This document shows positions 7,491 to 13,907 of a stretch of DNA of 15,560 bases, piece after piece; position 1 is the first letter of the stretch; each line of letters begins with the position of its first letter. The position numbers and the translations under genes are program-made. The DNA is from Desulfobacteraceae bacterium (GTDB lineage: Bacteria > Desulfobacterota > Desulfobacteria > Desulfobacterales > UBA11574). The notes under the pieces were generated by a model. The model worked only from the letters and a program-made list of their open reading frames with translations. It had not been told where the DNA came from and did no database searches. The DNA is taken from assembly GCA_002868985.1 (NCBI GenBank), contig PKTV01000533.1, positions 1 to 15,560 of the forward strand. The letters run 5' to 3'.

Positions 7491-9440
7491 ATGAATATCG
7501 TAACCACCCGACGAATCTGTCAAGGGTTCTTTTTTGTCCTGTTTTTATGGTTTTGTGCGGTCACCACCCTTGGGGGTCAATGGTGGCAGTTGCGCGGCTG
7601 GCCGGTAAACTGGATAATTCAGCTGGATCCGCTGGTGGGATTGGCGACACTGCTCAGCACCCGAACCGTATATGCCGGCCTCTTATGGGGGCTGGTAACG
7701 ATCGTATTGACAATAATCCTTGGAAGATTTTTTTGCGGCTGGATATGCCCCTTCGGTTCCATTCACCAGTTTGTCGGTTTTCTGGCCAAACGCAAACGAT
7801 CAATACCCGAAAAAATAAAACTCAACCGATACCATTCCGGACAATCGATCAAATATTGGATTCTGATTTTTCTTTTGACGGTTTCGGCGCTCGAACTGGC
7901 AATCGACCTCATTCGTTTACCCGAAACCCATCGATTGCTTTTCGGGATCCTGGTTTTTGCCATATTGATCTGGATGATCCTCAAAGCCGTGCGCCAAACA
8001 GGGTCGAATCCAAAAAAAATGGGCTTTGTGTTTTTGATCTTCATTGCACTCTGGCTGTTGTTAAGCACCCTCTTTAATGGCTATCAAACGTCAGCGGCGT
8101 CTCTTCAAGTCGGACTGCTGGATCCGATTCCGTTGGTGTACCGTTCGATAAACCTTGTTATCCTGTCGCTTGTCGACCGCACTTCTGTATCCATTTCAAC
8201 CATTCCACGCGCCTACGACGGTACCTGGCTGATTGCAGCCATATTCCTGTCGGCAGTATTGTTAAATCTGACGGTGCCGCGTTTTTATTGCCGTTTCATA
8301 TGTCCGACGGGCGCCATGTTCGGGATATTGAGTCGTCTTGCCATCTGGCGAATGGGCAAAACAAAAAATGAATGTGTTGATTGCCATCTCTGTGAAAAGA
8401 ATTGTGAAGGTGCGTGCTCGCCGACGTCGCAAATTCGAATAAACGAATGCATCCTGTGCATGAACTGCCTGAACGAGTGCCGTCATAATTTAATGACGTA
8501 TCAGATCGCTCCGTCCGCTTCGGGTGAAATTCTCGCACCGGATCTGTCTCGCAGGCAATTTTTAGCCTCGGCAGTATCCGGAGCCGCAGCCATTCCCATG
8601 CTGCGGGTAAGCGGCCATCTCGGTGGAAACTGGGACCCGGCTTTGGTGCGTCCTCCCGGCGCCCTGCCGGAAAAAGCGTTCCTCTCCCGCTGCATCAAAT
8701 GCGGTCAGTGCATGCGCATTTGCCCGACCAATGTGATCCATCCGGCGGGCCTGCAGGGCGGTCTTGAAGGATTGTGGACCCCGGTTCTCAATTTTCGATT
8801 AGGAACCAGCGGTTGTCAGCTCAATTGCATTGCCTGCGGAAATCTTTGCCCAACAGCAGCAATACGGCCCATCAGCATAGATGAACGACTGGGAAGAAAC
8901 CGCTATGCCGAACAGGGACCGATTAAAATTGGAACCGCCTTCGTCGACCGGGGCCGCTGCCTGCCCTGGGCAATGGACAGACCCTGTATCGTTTGCCAGG
9001 AAAATTGTCCGGTGAGTCCAAAGGCCATCCGAACCCGTGAAGTTTTCAACACGATTGATACGGGTTCCAAGCTGATTGTCGCAAAGGCAGATGCCTTATA
9101 TATCGAGTTTCAGGGCACCGATCCCGGTATGAATCAATTTGCCACAGGTGATTATTATGCGGTGGTTCTGTCGTCAACAGATCATCGACCACGGCGAATC
9201 GTCAGCAACTGGGAAAGGGGATTGCGGGTTGCCGACGGACTTCCCTTTGAATCACCGCCGCTGCCGGGAAATCGCATTGAAATTCAGATACGGCTTCAAA
9301 AGCCCTATGTCGATCCCAAACACTGCATCGGCTGCGGTGTTTGTGAACACGAGTGCCCGGTTCCGGGGAAACGCGCAATCCGGGTGACGGCAGACAATGA
9401 GTCAAGAACCCCTGAACACGCATTGCTTCTTAAACGGTGA
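7491..9440 (+). CDS. NapH-like membrane polyferredoxin fused to a NapG-like ferredoxin
   Basis: A 649-residue iron-sulfur membrane protein. Residues 1-290 are NapH/NosR-C-like: several membrane segments, LQLDPLVGL-type loop (WIIQLDPLVGL), and the two hallmark motifs CGWICPFG (Cys82, Cys86) and CRFICPTG (Cys267, Cys271). Two [4Fe-4S] motifs follow (Cys295/298/301/305 and Cys320/323/326/330). Then a twin-arginine-like segment LSRRQFLASAVSGAAAIPML (352-371), and a NapG/MauM-type ferredoxin with four more motifs (Cys401/404/407/411; 442/446/449/453; 490/499/502/506; 612/615/618/622). The family passes electrons from quinol towards periplasmic partners. The fusion and internal Tat-like segment imply that the second half lies outside the membrane. 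No clear Shine-Dalgarno precedes ATG 7491, which is 252 bases after the DUF362 gene; no better start is visible. The reductase gene follows 37 bases downstream. Confidence 0.9.
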   Translation: MNIVTTRRICQGFFFVLFLWFCAVTTLGGQWWQLRGWPVNWIIQLDPLVGLATLLSTRTVYAGLLWGLVTIVLTIILGRFFCGWICPFGSIHQFVGFLAKRKRSIPEKIKLNRYHSGQSIKYWILIFLLTVSALELAIDLIRLPETHRLLFGILVFAILIWMILKAVRQTGSNPKKMGFVFLIFIALWLLLSTLFNGYQTSAASLQVGLLDPIPLVYRSINLVILSLVDRTSVSISTIPRAYDGTWLIAAIFLSAVLLNLTVPRFYCRFICPTGAMFGILSRLAIWRMGKTKNECVDCHLCEKNCEGACSPTSQIRINECILCMNCLNECRHNLMTYQIAPSASGEILAPDLSRRQFLASAVSGAAAIPMLRVSGHLGGNWDPALVRPPGALPEKAFLSRCIKCGQCMRICPTNVIHPAGLQGGLEGLWTPVLNFRLGTSGCQLNCIACGNLCPTAAIRPISIDERLGRNRYAEQGPIKIGTAFVDRGRCLPWAMDRPCIVCQENCPVSPKAIRTREVFNTIDTGSKLIVAKADALYIEFQGTDPGMNQFATGDYYAVVLSSTDHRPRRIVSNWERGLRVADGLPFESPPLPGNRIEIQIRLQKPYVDPKHCIGCGVCEHECPVPGKRAIRVTADNESRTPEHALLLKR

Positions 9441-9477
9441 CGATGTTTGGGGAAAAATTTTATATGGAGGTTATAAA

Positions 9478-10683
9478 ATGAACCCAAATGACGGCAAATG
9501 GTCCCGCAGAGATTTTTTAAAGGCTACCGGTACTGCCGGATTGGGAGCGGTCATGGCGCCGGTCAGCCAAATTGCAAACCCAACCGAAGCACAAAAAACG
9601 ATACCTGTCCGACCCTTCGGGAAAACCGGAGCAAAGGTGTCAATACTTTCACTGGGTGGAATGTTCGACATCGCCTCCAACCAGATCATGATGAAACAGG
9701 CCGTGGGTTGGGGGGTCACCTACTGGGATACCGCGGACTGCTATCAACGCGGCAGCGAAACCGGTATCGGAAAATATTTCAATAAATATCCTGAAGATCG
9801 CAATACGATTTTTCTGGTGACCAAATCCTGCGCCCGGGATCCCGAAGGCATGACCCGGCTCCTTGATCGATCCCTTGAAAGAATGAATACCGACTATATT
9901 GATCTTTATTTTGTTCACGGAATCTACGGTATTGATGAGTTGGATGAACGCACCAAAACCTGGGCTGAAAAGGCCAAGGCGTCGGGAAAAATTCGTTTTT
10001 TCGGCTTCAGTACCCACCGTAATATGGAAACGTGTATGCTGGAGGCGGCAAAGCTTGGATGGATCGACGGTATTATGATGACCTACAACTTTCGTTTGAT
10101 GCATACCGACCTCATGAAACGAGCGGTAGATGCGTGTGTGAAAGCAGGCATCGGATTGACCGCCATGAAAACCCAGGGTGGAGGATCGGTTAAGACAAAT
10201 ACAGATACCGAACTCAAAATGGCCGGCCGTTTTTTACAAAAAGGATTTACCGACGCCCAGGCCAAATTAATGGCAGTTTGGCAACATCCGGATATCGCCA
10301 GCATTTGTTCGCAGATGCCGAACATGACAATTCTTAAGGCCAATGTCGCCGCTGCATTGAACAGGGCCGACCTCTCTGTACGGGACACTGAATTTTTGCA
10401 CCGCTATGCTCGGGAAACATATTCCGATTATTGCGCCGGTTGTACGAAAATTTGTGAATCCACTGTTGAAATGGATGTCCCCATCGGTGATGTTATGCGC
10501 TATCTCATGTACTACCGCAGCTACGGTGAACTCGATTACGCCGCCGCCCAATTTAAAACAATTCCTGAAAATATCCGACGGCAAATGGTAAACTTAGACT
10601 ATTCATTGGCGGAGCAAAGATGTCCTCAAAAGATGGCTATCGCGACGCTTATGAAAGAAGCTGTGGATACATTTCACATCTGA
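9478..10683 (+). CDS. Tat-exported aldo/keto reductase with C-terminal Fe-S motif
   Basis: A 401-residue protein starting at ATG 9478, chosen over the longer upstream frame because GGAGG lies 7 bases before it and a twin-arginine signal (WSRRDFLKATGTAGLGAVM, Arg10-Arg11) follows at once. The body is an aldo/keto reductase TIM barrel: RPFGKTGAKVSILSLGG, DTADCY (Asp84, Tyr89), LVTKS (Lys116) and DLYFVHG (His147) give the catalytic tetrad. The C-terminus has YCAGCTKICE (Cys319, 322, 326) and RCPQ (Cys382), the arrangement of the Fe-S-bearing aldo/keto reductase subgroup. Soluble relatives use NAD(P)H, but an exported enzyme would not have it, so electrons probably come through its cluster from the upstream polyferredoxin (inference). 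The substrate is unknown. Last gene of the rightward cluster. Confidence 0.9.
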   Translation: MNPNDGKWSRRDFLKATGTAGLGAVMAPVSQIANPTEAQKTIPVRPFGKTGAKVSILSLGGMFDIASNQIMMKQAVGWGVTYWDTADCYQRGSETGIGKYFNKYPEDRNTIFLVTKSCARDPEGMTRLLDRSLERMNTDYIDLYFVHGIYGIDELDERTKTWAEKAKASGKIRFFGFSTHRNMETCMLEAAKLGWIDGIMMTYNFRLMHTDLMKRAVDACVKAGIGLTAMKTQGGGSVKTNTDTELKMAGRFLQKGFTDAQAKLMAVWQHPDIASICSQMPNMTILKANVAAALNRADLSVRDTEFLHRYARETYSDYCAGCTKICESTVEMDVPIGDVMRYLMYYRSYGELDYAAAQFKTIPENIRRQMVNLDYSLAEQRCPQKMAIATLMKEAVDTFHI

Positions 10684-10744
10684 TGTTGATGATCATTTCC
10701 GTTCTCATATTGCGCCGAACCTGTCGTTGCAACCGAGACACTCT

Positions 10745-10797
10745 GTAATTGGTTGAAAAACCTTTAATGTTATTTGGGCGTTTCGTTTTTCAATTAC
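10745..10797. terminator. Possible terminator between convergent genes
   Basis: GTAATT plus GAAAAAC (10745-10761, with a four-base bulge) pair with GTTTTTCAATTAC (10785-10797) around a 23-base loop. It lies between the convergent reductase and protease genes and overlaps the protease stop codon. The loop is long and the stem bulged, so its role as a terminator is only moderately supported. Confidence 0.35.
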
Positions 10798-11453
10798 CAG
10801 AAAGACCATTGGTGGGTCGAGAGAACATACACGCCCAGCAAGAGATTTGTTATTGCGTGGGACAAGATGGGGTCAAATAGATTTTTGCTTCGATAGAGAA
10901 CACCTGAATATACCATTCCTGCAAAAATTCCCACAAGCCAGCGTTGATGTTCAATTCCAAAAAGAATGGAGATGAAGATGAAAGAGAACCATGAAAACTG
11001 CCCGAGCGGCAAGGACTTAAAATCAGATTTTATGGCAAATCTCAGGGCAAACGATCTCCAAAATAACTCTTCCATTAAGGGAACAACCAAAGTGGCGCCG
11101 ATCAACCTGAAAGTAATAACAAAATATACACCATAACCGCTTGCGTGTTCATAAGGATTAAACTCTGAATGTCCGATCTGAGGATACATCCCTTCAGGAA
11201 GCACCCATATAAAGAAGACCAAAATTCCGGAGATGACAGGCAGCCAGCTAAATGAGAATCGTATTTCCTGTTTGTAGACATTCCAAAAGTAAATCAGGCT
11301 CGAAGCAACCAAAACGGTTTTTATTGGATACATCAGGCTTTGAGAAATATTGAAGAGGAGACCCGTATAGATGCAGACTGCAAAGAGAGCAAAGGGAAAA
11401 ACATAGGGAATCCAAGGTCTTTTTGAGTGTGAAATGGCTTCTTTTATCAGCAT
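10794..11453 (-). CDS. Exosortase-associated CAAX-type (CPBP) intramembrane protease
   Basis: A 219-residue multi-pass membrane protein read from ATG 11453, which has AGGTGG about 10 bases upstream; the open frame continues to 11615, but that extension has no family resemblance and contains a palindrome. RPWIPYVFPFALF, YPIKTVLVA, FRLIGATLVVPLMEELFWRSF, LGQFSWFSF, LFGIEHQRWLVG and SHAITNLLLGVYVL are typical of the CAAX-prenyl-protease-related proteins found with exosortase/PEP-CTERM systems (TIGR03008-type). Catalytic-type residues Glu128, Glu129 and Arg133 (EELFWR), His169 and His199/Asn203 are all present. In other genomes it is thought to act with exosortase in envelope or exopolysaccharide biogenesis; no exosortase gene lies in this window. 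A sigma-54-like promoter lies about 450 bases upstream. Confidence 0.85.
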   Translation of the reverse strand: MLIKEAISHSKRPWIPYVFPFALFAVCIYTGLLFNISQSLMYPIKTVLVASSLIYFWNVYKQEIRFSFSWLPVISGILVFFIWVLPEGMYPQIGHSEFNPYEHASGYGVYFVITFRLIGATLVVPLMEELFWRSFALRFAIKSDFKSLPLGQFSWFSFIFISILFGIEHQRWLVGIFAGMVYSGVLYRSKNLFDPILSHAITNLLLGVYVLSTHQWSFW

Positions 11454-11506
11454 AGAATTATTCCCACCTAAGTTGAGCGAATTTTTGCGAAGAAATGTGC
11501 TGAAAT

Positions 11507-11586
11507 CTTGATGCATAAGGATTCGCGAAAACCGCAGCCATACCCGTGGATATGTCGAGAATTTTCGCAGATCCTTGATGCGCAAG
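11507..11586. repeat. 80-bp imperfect inverted repeat in the protease leader
   Basis: CTTG..AAGGAT..GCGAAAA (11507-11531) is mirrored by TTTTCGC..ATCCTT..CAAG (11562-11586). Inside, CATACC/GGATATG forms a further short hairpin. The whole would fold into one long bulged stem. It lies 54 bases upstream of the protease start codon, so it may be a REP-like repeat or a structured 5' leader. Confidence 0.45.
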
Positions 11587-11747
11587 AGATCGGTGCAGAT
11601 CGAGTAAAAAATCACTCAATTTAGGTCCCACAATATGAAGGCTTCCCTAAATGCCGTTATTAACTTCGGTGCATTCTAAAATTATGTATAAATATATACG
11701 TTCGACCGAAGAATAAGATGCACGCACACCAGAGAAGCCATTTATTA

Positions 11748-11839
11748 AGTGCCACCTCAAACCCCCTTTTTAAGAATAACCGTGAAAGCGCTTGGCCATC
11801 ATGTGGTCTTTTGTTTAGGTGTTGAAGTTGGGTGGCACT
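11748..11839. repeat. 92-bp element with 9-bp inverted ends
   Basis: AGTGCCACC at 11748-11756 is the exact reverse complement of GGTGGCACT at 11831-11839, and the next bases inside are also partly complementary. The interior has no coding potential that I trust. It looks like a miniature or decayed mobile element; no transposase and no clear target duplication were seen. Confidence 0.45.
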
Positions 11840-11879
11840 CACTTGCGTTAATGTTGCTTCAACGAATGTTTTTAACTTT

Positions 11880-11906
11880 ATAATTAAGCATAATTAAGCA
11901 TTATGC
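11880..11906. repeat. Short tandem and inverted repeat ATAATTAAGC
   Basis: ATAATTAAGC occurs twice in tandem (11880-11889, 11890-11899). GCATAAT (11888-11894) and ATTATGC (11900-11906) form a perfect 7-bp inverted repeat. It lies at and just downstream of the predicted sigma-54 promoter, where a transcription start near 11893 would fall. Confidence 0.4.
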
Positions 11907-11919
11907 ACCAATCGTGCCA
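11903..11919 (-). promoter_or_regulatory. Sigma-54-type promoter facing the protease gene
   Basis: On the minus strand the sequence is TGGCACGATTGGTGCAT. The invariant GG (-24) and GC (-12) are spaced by exactly 10 bases, and TGGCACG is the full -24 consensus; the -12 block reads GTGCA instead of TTGCA. It points left towards the protease gene, leaving a leader of about 440 bases. Sigma-54 promoters need an activator bound upstream; the 16-bp direct repeats at 12087 and 12177 are candidate sites. Confidence 0.55.
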
Positions 11920-12086
11920 AATTCTTCATAAAGATGTATTTAACATAATAACAGAAAGTTATATTGTCCGACAACATTAACACTGCCGAATATTGTGAAT
12001 AATTTTGCCAATTTTTATGAAATTCATTTCATAATCTTAAAAATTTCTCTTTTTGGAACCATGCTATTTAGTGTCCATTCATAAAT

Positions 12087-12192
12087 CTATATCGGGCACA
12101 AATTAAGTTGGCTGGGAATTTTTTTTAGGTAAAATTATATGAATGAGATGGGTAAATAGAAAAAACTCACATGATGCTATATAGGGCACAAA
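12087..12192. repeat. Pair of 16-bp direct repeats CTATAT(C/A)GGGCACAAA
   Basis: The copies at 12087-12102 and 12177-12192 differ at one base and are spaced 90 bases start to start, close to a whole number of helical turns. They lie about 170 and 260 bases upstream of the sigma-54-like promoter, a usual distance for activator sites. Alternatively a short duplication. Confidence 0.45.
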
Positions 12193-12295
12193 GAGGAGGT
12201 GTTTTTCTGATATTCTATGATGTTATAGTAATATTGGGGTGCGAAAATTGAGTTACTTACCAATACATATTGTAAAGCAACGTTTTTTGGGTGTT

Positions 12296-12703
12296 TTACG
12301 TCGAAGTTGCATGCTCTTTGCTGCCGACATTGGTTTCATAATACGCAATTGCCATCTTCACCGCTTGTTTAATTTCATTTTTCTTCAGAGGCTTCTTGAC
12401 ACATCGATAAACGCATTCGGAATATGACGAATCAGATTCCCCCGCAATTTCATTATCATCGCTCATGATTATCCCCATTGTACGAGGCGAATCTGCCCGA
12501 ACCCTTTTCAAAAATTCAAGACCACCCATTTTCTGTATCGATCGATCCGCAACGACAACAGCCCACTCCAATGTTCCTATAACTTTCAGGGCGTCAAGGG
12601 GGTTGTCGAAAGTAAATAGATAATAAGGTTCGTCCTTGAACAACCACTGCAAAGATTCAAGAAAACTCATTGAATCGTCAACGAACATAACGTTGAATTT
12701 CAT
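12296..12703 (-). CDS. Stand-alone receiver-domain (CheY-like) response regulator
   Basis: A 135-residue single-domain receiver protein, MKFNVMFVDDSMSFLESLQW at its start. The acidic pair is Asp9/Asp10, the phosphoacceptor Asp53 lies in AVVVADRSIQKMGGLEFL, and the Lys-Pro pair is Lys104-Pro105 in CVKKPL. At the switch position the sequence reads GIIMSDD, giving Ser81. There is no output domain, so it probably signals by protein contact or works as a phosphate relay. The phosphoacceptor is followed by Arg-Ser rather than the common Tyr/Met-x-Met/Leu-Pro, so the loop is atypical. AGGAG 8 bases before the ATG supports the start. No histidine kinase is adjacent. A sigma-54-like promoter with the same 12-bp block as the protease promoter lies 43 bases upstream. 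Confidence 0.85.
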   Translation of the reverse strand: MKFNVMFVDDSMSFLESLQWLFKDEPYYLFTFDNPLDALKVIGTLEWAVVVADRSIQKMGGLEFLKRVRADSPRTMGIIMSDDNEIAGESDSSYSECVYRCVKKPLKKNEIKQAVKMAIAYYETNVGSKEHATST

Positions 12704-12745
12704 AACATTTGCTCCTTTAGGCAGGATGTATTAAATAGAATTCTA

Positions 12746-12761
12746 TTCAACATATGTGCCA
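12746..12761 (-). promoter_or_regulatory. Sigma-54-like promoter of the receiver gene
   Basis: The minus strand reads TGGCACATATGTTGAA: a perfect -24 TGGCAC, then 5 bases, then TTGAA, which misses the C of the consensus -12 TTGCA. The 12 bases GTGCCAAATTCT (plus strand, 12756-12767) are identical to 11914-11925 at the protease promoter. The weak -12 lowers confidence, but the shared block and the upstream palindrome support it. Confidence 0.4.
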
Positions 12762-12867
12762 AATTCTGTTTTGTGCGCACAGAACGGTAAAAACCTATAT
12801 TTTTTAGTGGCTTATAAGAAATTGATTGCAGCGTGTGGGAAATTAATAAGCATATGGAATTAAAAAA

Positions 12868-12907
12868 TGCACAGAAAACTGGGCATTGATGCACAGTTTT
12901 CTGTGCA
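12868..12907. repeat. Perfect 14-bp inverted repeat with an alternative inner hairpin
   Basis: TGCACAGAAAACTG (12868-12881) and CAGTTTTCTGTGCA (12894-12907) are exact reverse complements around a 12-base loop. A competing hairpin, TGCACAG-TTTT-CTGTGCA (12890-12907), uses the same right arm. It lies just over 100 bases upstream of the receiver-gene promoter, a usual position for an activator site; it could also be a structured RNA. Confidence 0.6.
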
Positions 12908-13016
12908 CAGCTATAGTGGTTCATGGTTTTTGATGATCATTCAGTATGGTTAAATAGGAAAAAACTGTCATCTTTAGGTTGGAAATATGTTTAGAAGGAA
13001 TCTGAAAGGCGCCAAA

Positions 13017-13685
13017 TCAACTTCGTCCCGCATAACGGATTGGCTCGTTTTGGGTCACAGTCGTATCCGTGGGAGGTTCATATGGTCCATTGCATCTCCA
13101 TTCGATAAATCCGTCATCTTGTGGGTTTGTAGGATTGAGATCGAATAACAATATGTACCACTTGTATTTTTCTCTAATTAAGTTAAACCCCCAACTTGCG
13201 GGATCTTGTGCTAACAAAATCTTTATTTGTAAGATATGATTCTCATTTTCAATAAAATCTGCACAGATACGCATTGAGTCTAAATTATAAAACGTTATCT
13301 TATCTAACGCCTTTTTAAATTCATCATAAGAAATATTTGAACGCGTGTTGGTAGAGAGCAATTTATATGCTTTCATTTCTTCTGATTTATATATTGCGGC
13401 AAGGTAGTTTCTAAGGGTTTCAATGGGTCTGGATGAAGGTAGGCTGATGATATCTCCTGGATATATTAAATCGGGGTTTGAAATCCGGTTTTGCTGTGCA
13501 ATTTTCTCATAGTCCCGGGTGCCGGTGAACATGAGTGTGATTTCGCTTAACGTATCTTCTGGTCTAACAATATAATCATATGCTCTGGTTTCAGAGGAAC
13601 AGCACAGTACTATTCCAGAAAAAGTGATAATTAAAAAGATGATATTTGAGAAAATTTTATAGGAAATCCCCGGATGATACTTCAT
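13017..13685 (-). CDS. Secreted LysM-domain protein
   Basis: A 222-residue protein with an N-terminal signal peptide (hydrophobic residues 11-29, possible cleavage after SETRA, residue 35), then one LysM domain at about 37-83 (YDYIVRPEDTLSEITLMFTG, AQQNRISNPDLIYPGDIISLP). LysM binds peptidoglycan or related glycans, so the protein probably sits on the periplasmic face of the wall. Residues 88-222 are a domain I do not recognise, with aromatic-rich LDKITFYNLDSMRICADF and EKYKWYILLFDLNP; a helical segment LRNYLAAIYKSEEMKAYKLL precedes it. The ATG at 13685 has no clear Shine-Dalgarno. It stands alone between the receiver gene and HU, all on the same strand but with long gaps. Confidence 0.82.
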   Translation of the reverse strand: MKYHPGISYKIFSNIIFLIITFSGIVLCCSSETRAYDYIVRPEDTLSEITLMFTGTRDYEKIAQQNRISNPDLIYPGDIISLPSSRPIETLRNYLAAIYKSEEMKAYKLLSTNTRSNISYDEFKKALDKITFYNLDSMRICADFIENENHILQIKILLAQDPASWGFNLIREKYKWYILLFDLNPTNPQDDGFIEWRCNGPYEPPTDTTVTQNEPIRYAGRS

Positions 13686-13855
13686 AGCATTATTTTTAGC
13701 ATATACGAATCATTAACCTCAATTTAAATCTGAAATCAAAGTTCGAAATCTTTGTGTGGCTATTTTTGCAGGAAGATTTTTTAACAACAACTTAAGGTTG
13801 TTTTATTTTGGAAACCAAAATCGAGTAAGTGCCCACTGCCGGGCATACAAATAGA

Positions 13856-13884
13856 AAAGGCAGGGTCATTTTGACTCTGCCTTT
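13856..13884 (-). terminator. Terminator of the HU gene
   Basis: A 13-pair stem (13856-13868 with 13872-13884, one G-U pair, 3-base loop) sits 24 bases after the HU stop. Read leftward it ends CTGCCTTTTCTATTTG, a modest T-run. It shares the AAAGGCAGGG...CTCTGCCTTTATC arms with the terminator at 1949-1978. Confidence 0.6.
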
Positions 13885-13907
13885 ATCGGTTATCTACAAA
13901 CAAATAA

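Larger units (their letters stand above)
11454..12295. other. Long AT-rich intergenic region with several repeat elements
   Basis: No protein gene is supported over about 840 bases. The region contains an 80-bp imperfect inverted repeat (11507-11586), a 92-bp element bounded by 9-bp inverted ends (11748-11839), tandem ATAATTAAGC units (11880-11899), a sigma-54-like promoter facing left (11903-11919), and two copies of a 16-bp direct repeat (12087-12102 and 12177-12192). It lies between the protease gene and the receiver-domain gene. Confidence 0.6.
12704..13016. other. Upstream region of the receiver gene
   Basis: No gene is supported: a 74-codon frame at 12700-12924 on the minus strand reads through the palindrome and has no family resemblance. 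The region contains the sigma-54-like promoter (12746-12761), the palindrome TGTGCGCACA near 12772-12781, and the 14-bp inverted repeat at 12868-12907. Confidence 0.55.

Noticed and set aside
9397..9477. Longer N-terminus for the aldo/keto reductase
   Set aside because: It would put 27 residues before the Tat signal and overlap the polyferredoxin gene; ATG 9478 has a perfect GGAGG.
11454..11615. N-terminal extension of the protease frame
   Set aside because: It reads through the bulged inverted repeat and has no family resemblance; ATG 11453 starts the conserved region.
11660..11842. 60-codon minus-strand frame downstream of the sigma-54-like promoter
   Set aside because: GTG start, no Shine-Dalgarno, and most of it is the 92-bp inverted-ended element.
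12239..12427. 62-codon plus-strand frame
   Set aside because: It is largely antisense to the well-supported receiver gene.
12700..12924. 74-codon minus-strand frame ending at the receiver start
   Set aside because: It covers the promoter and the 14-bp palindrome, has no ribosome site and no family resemblance.
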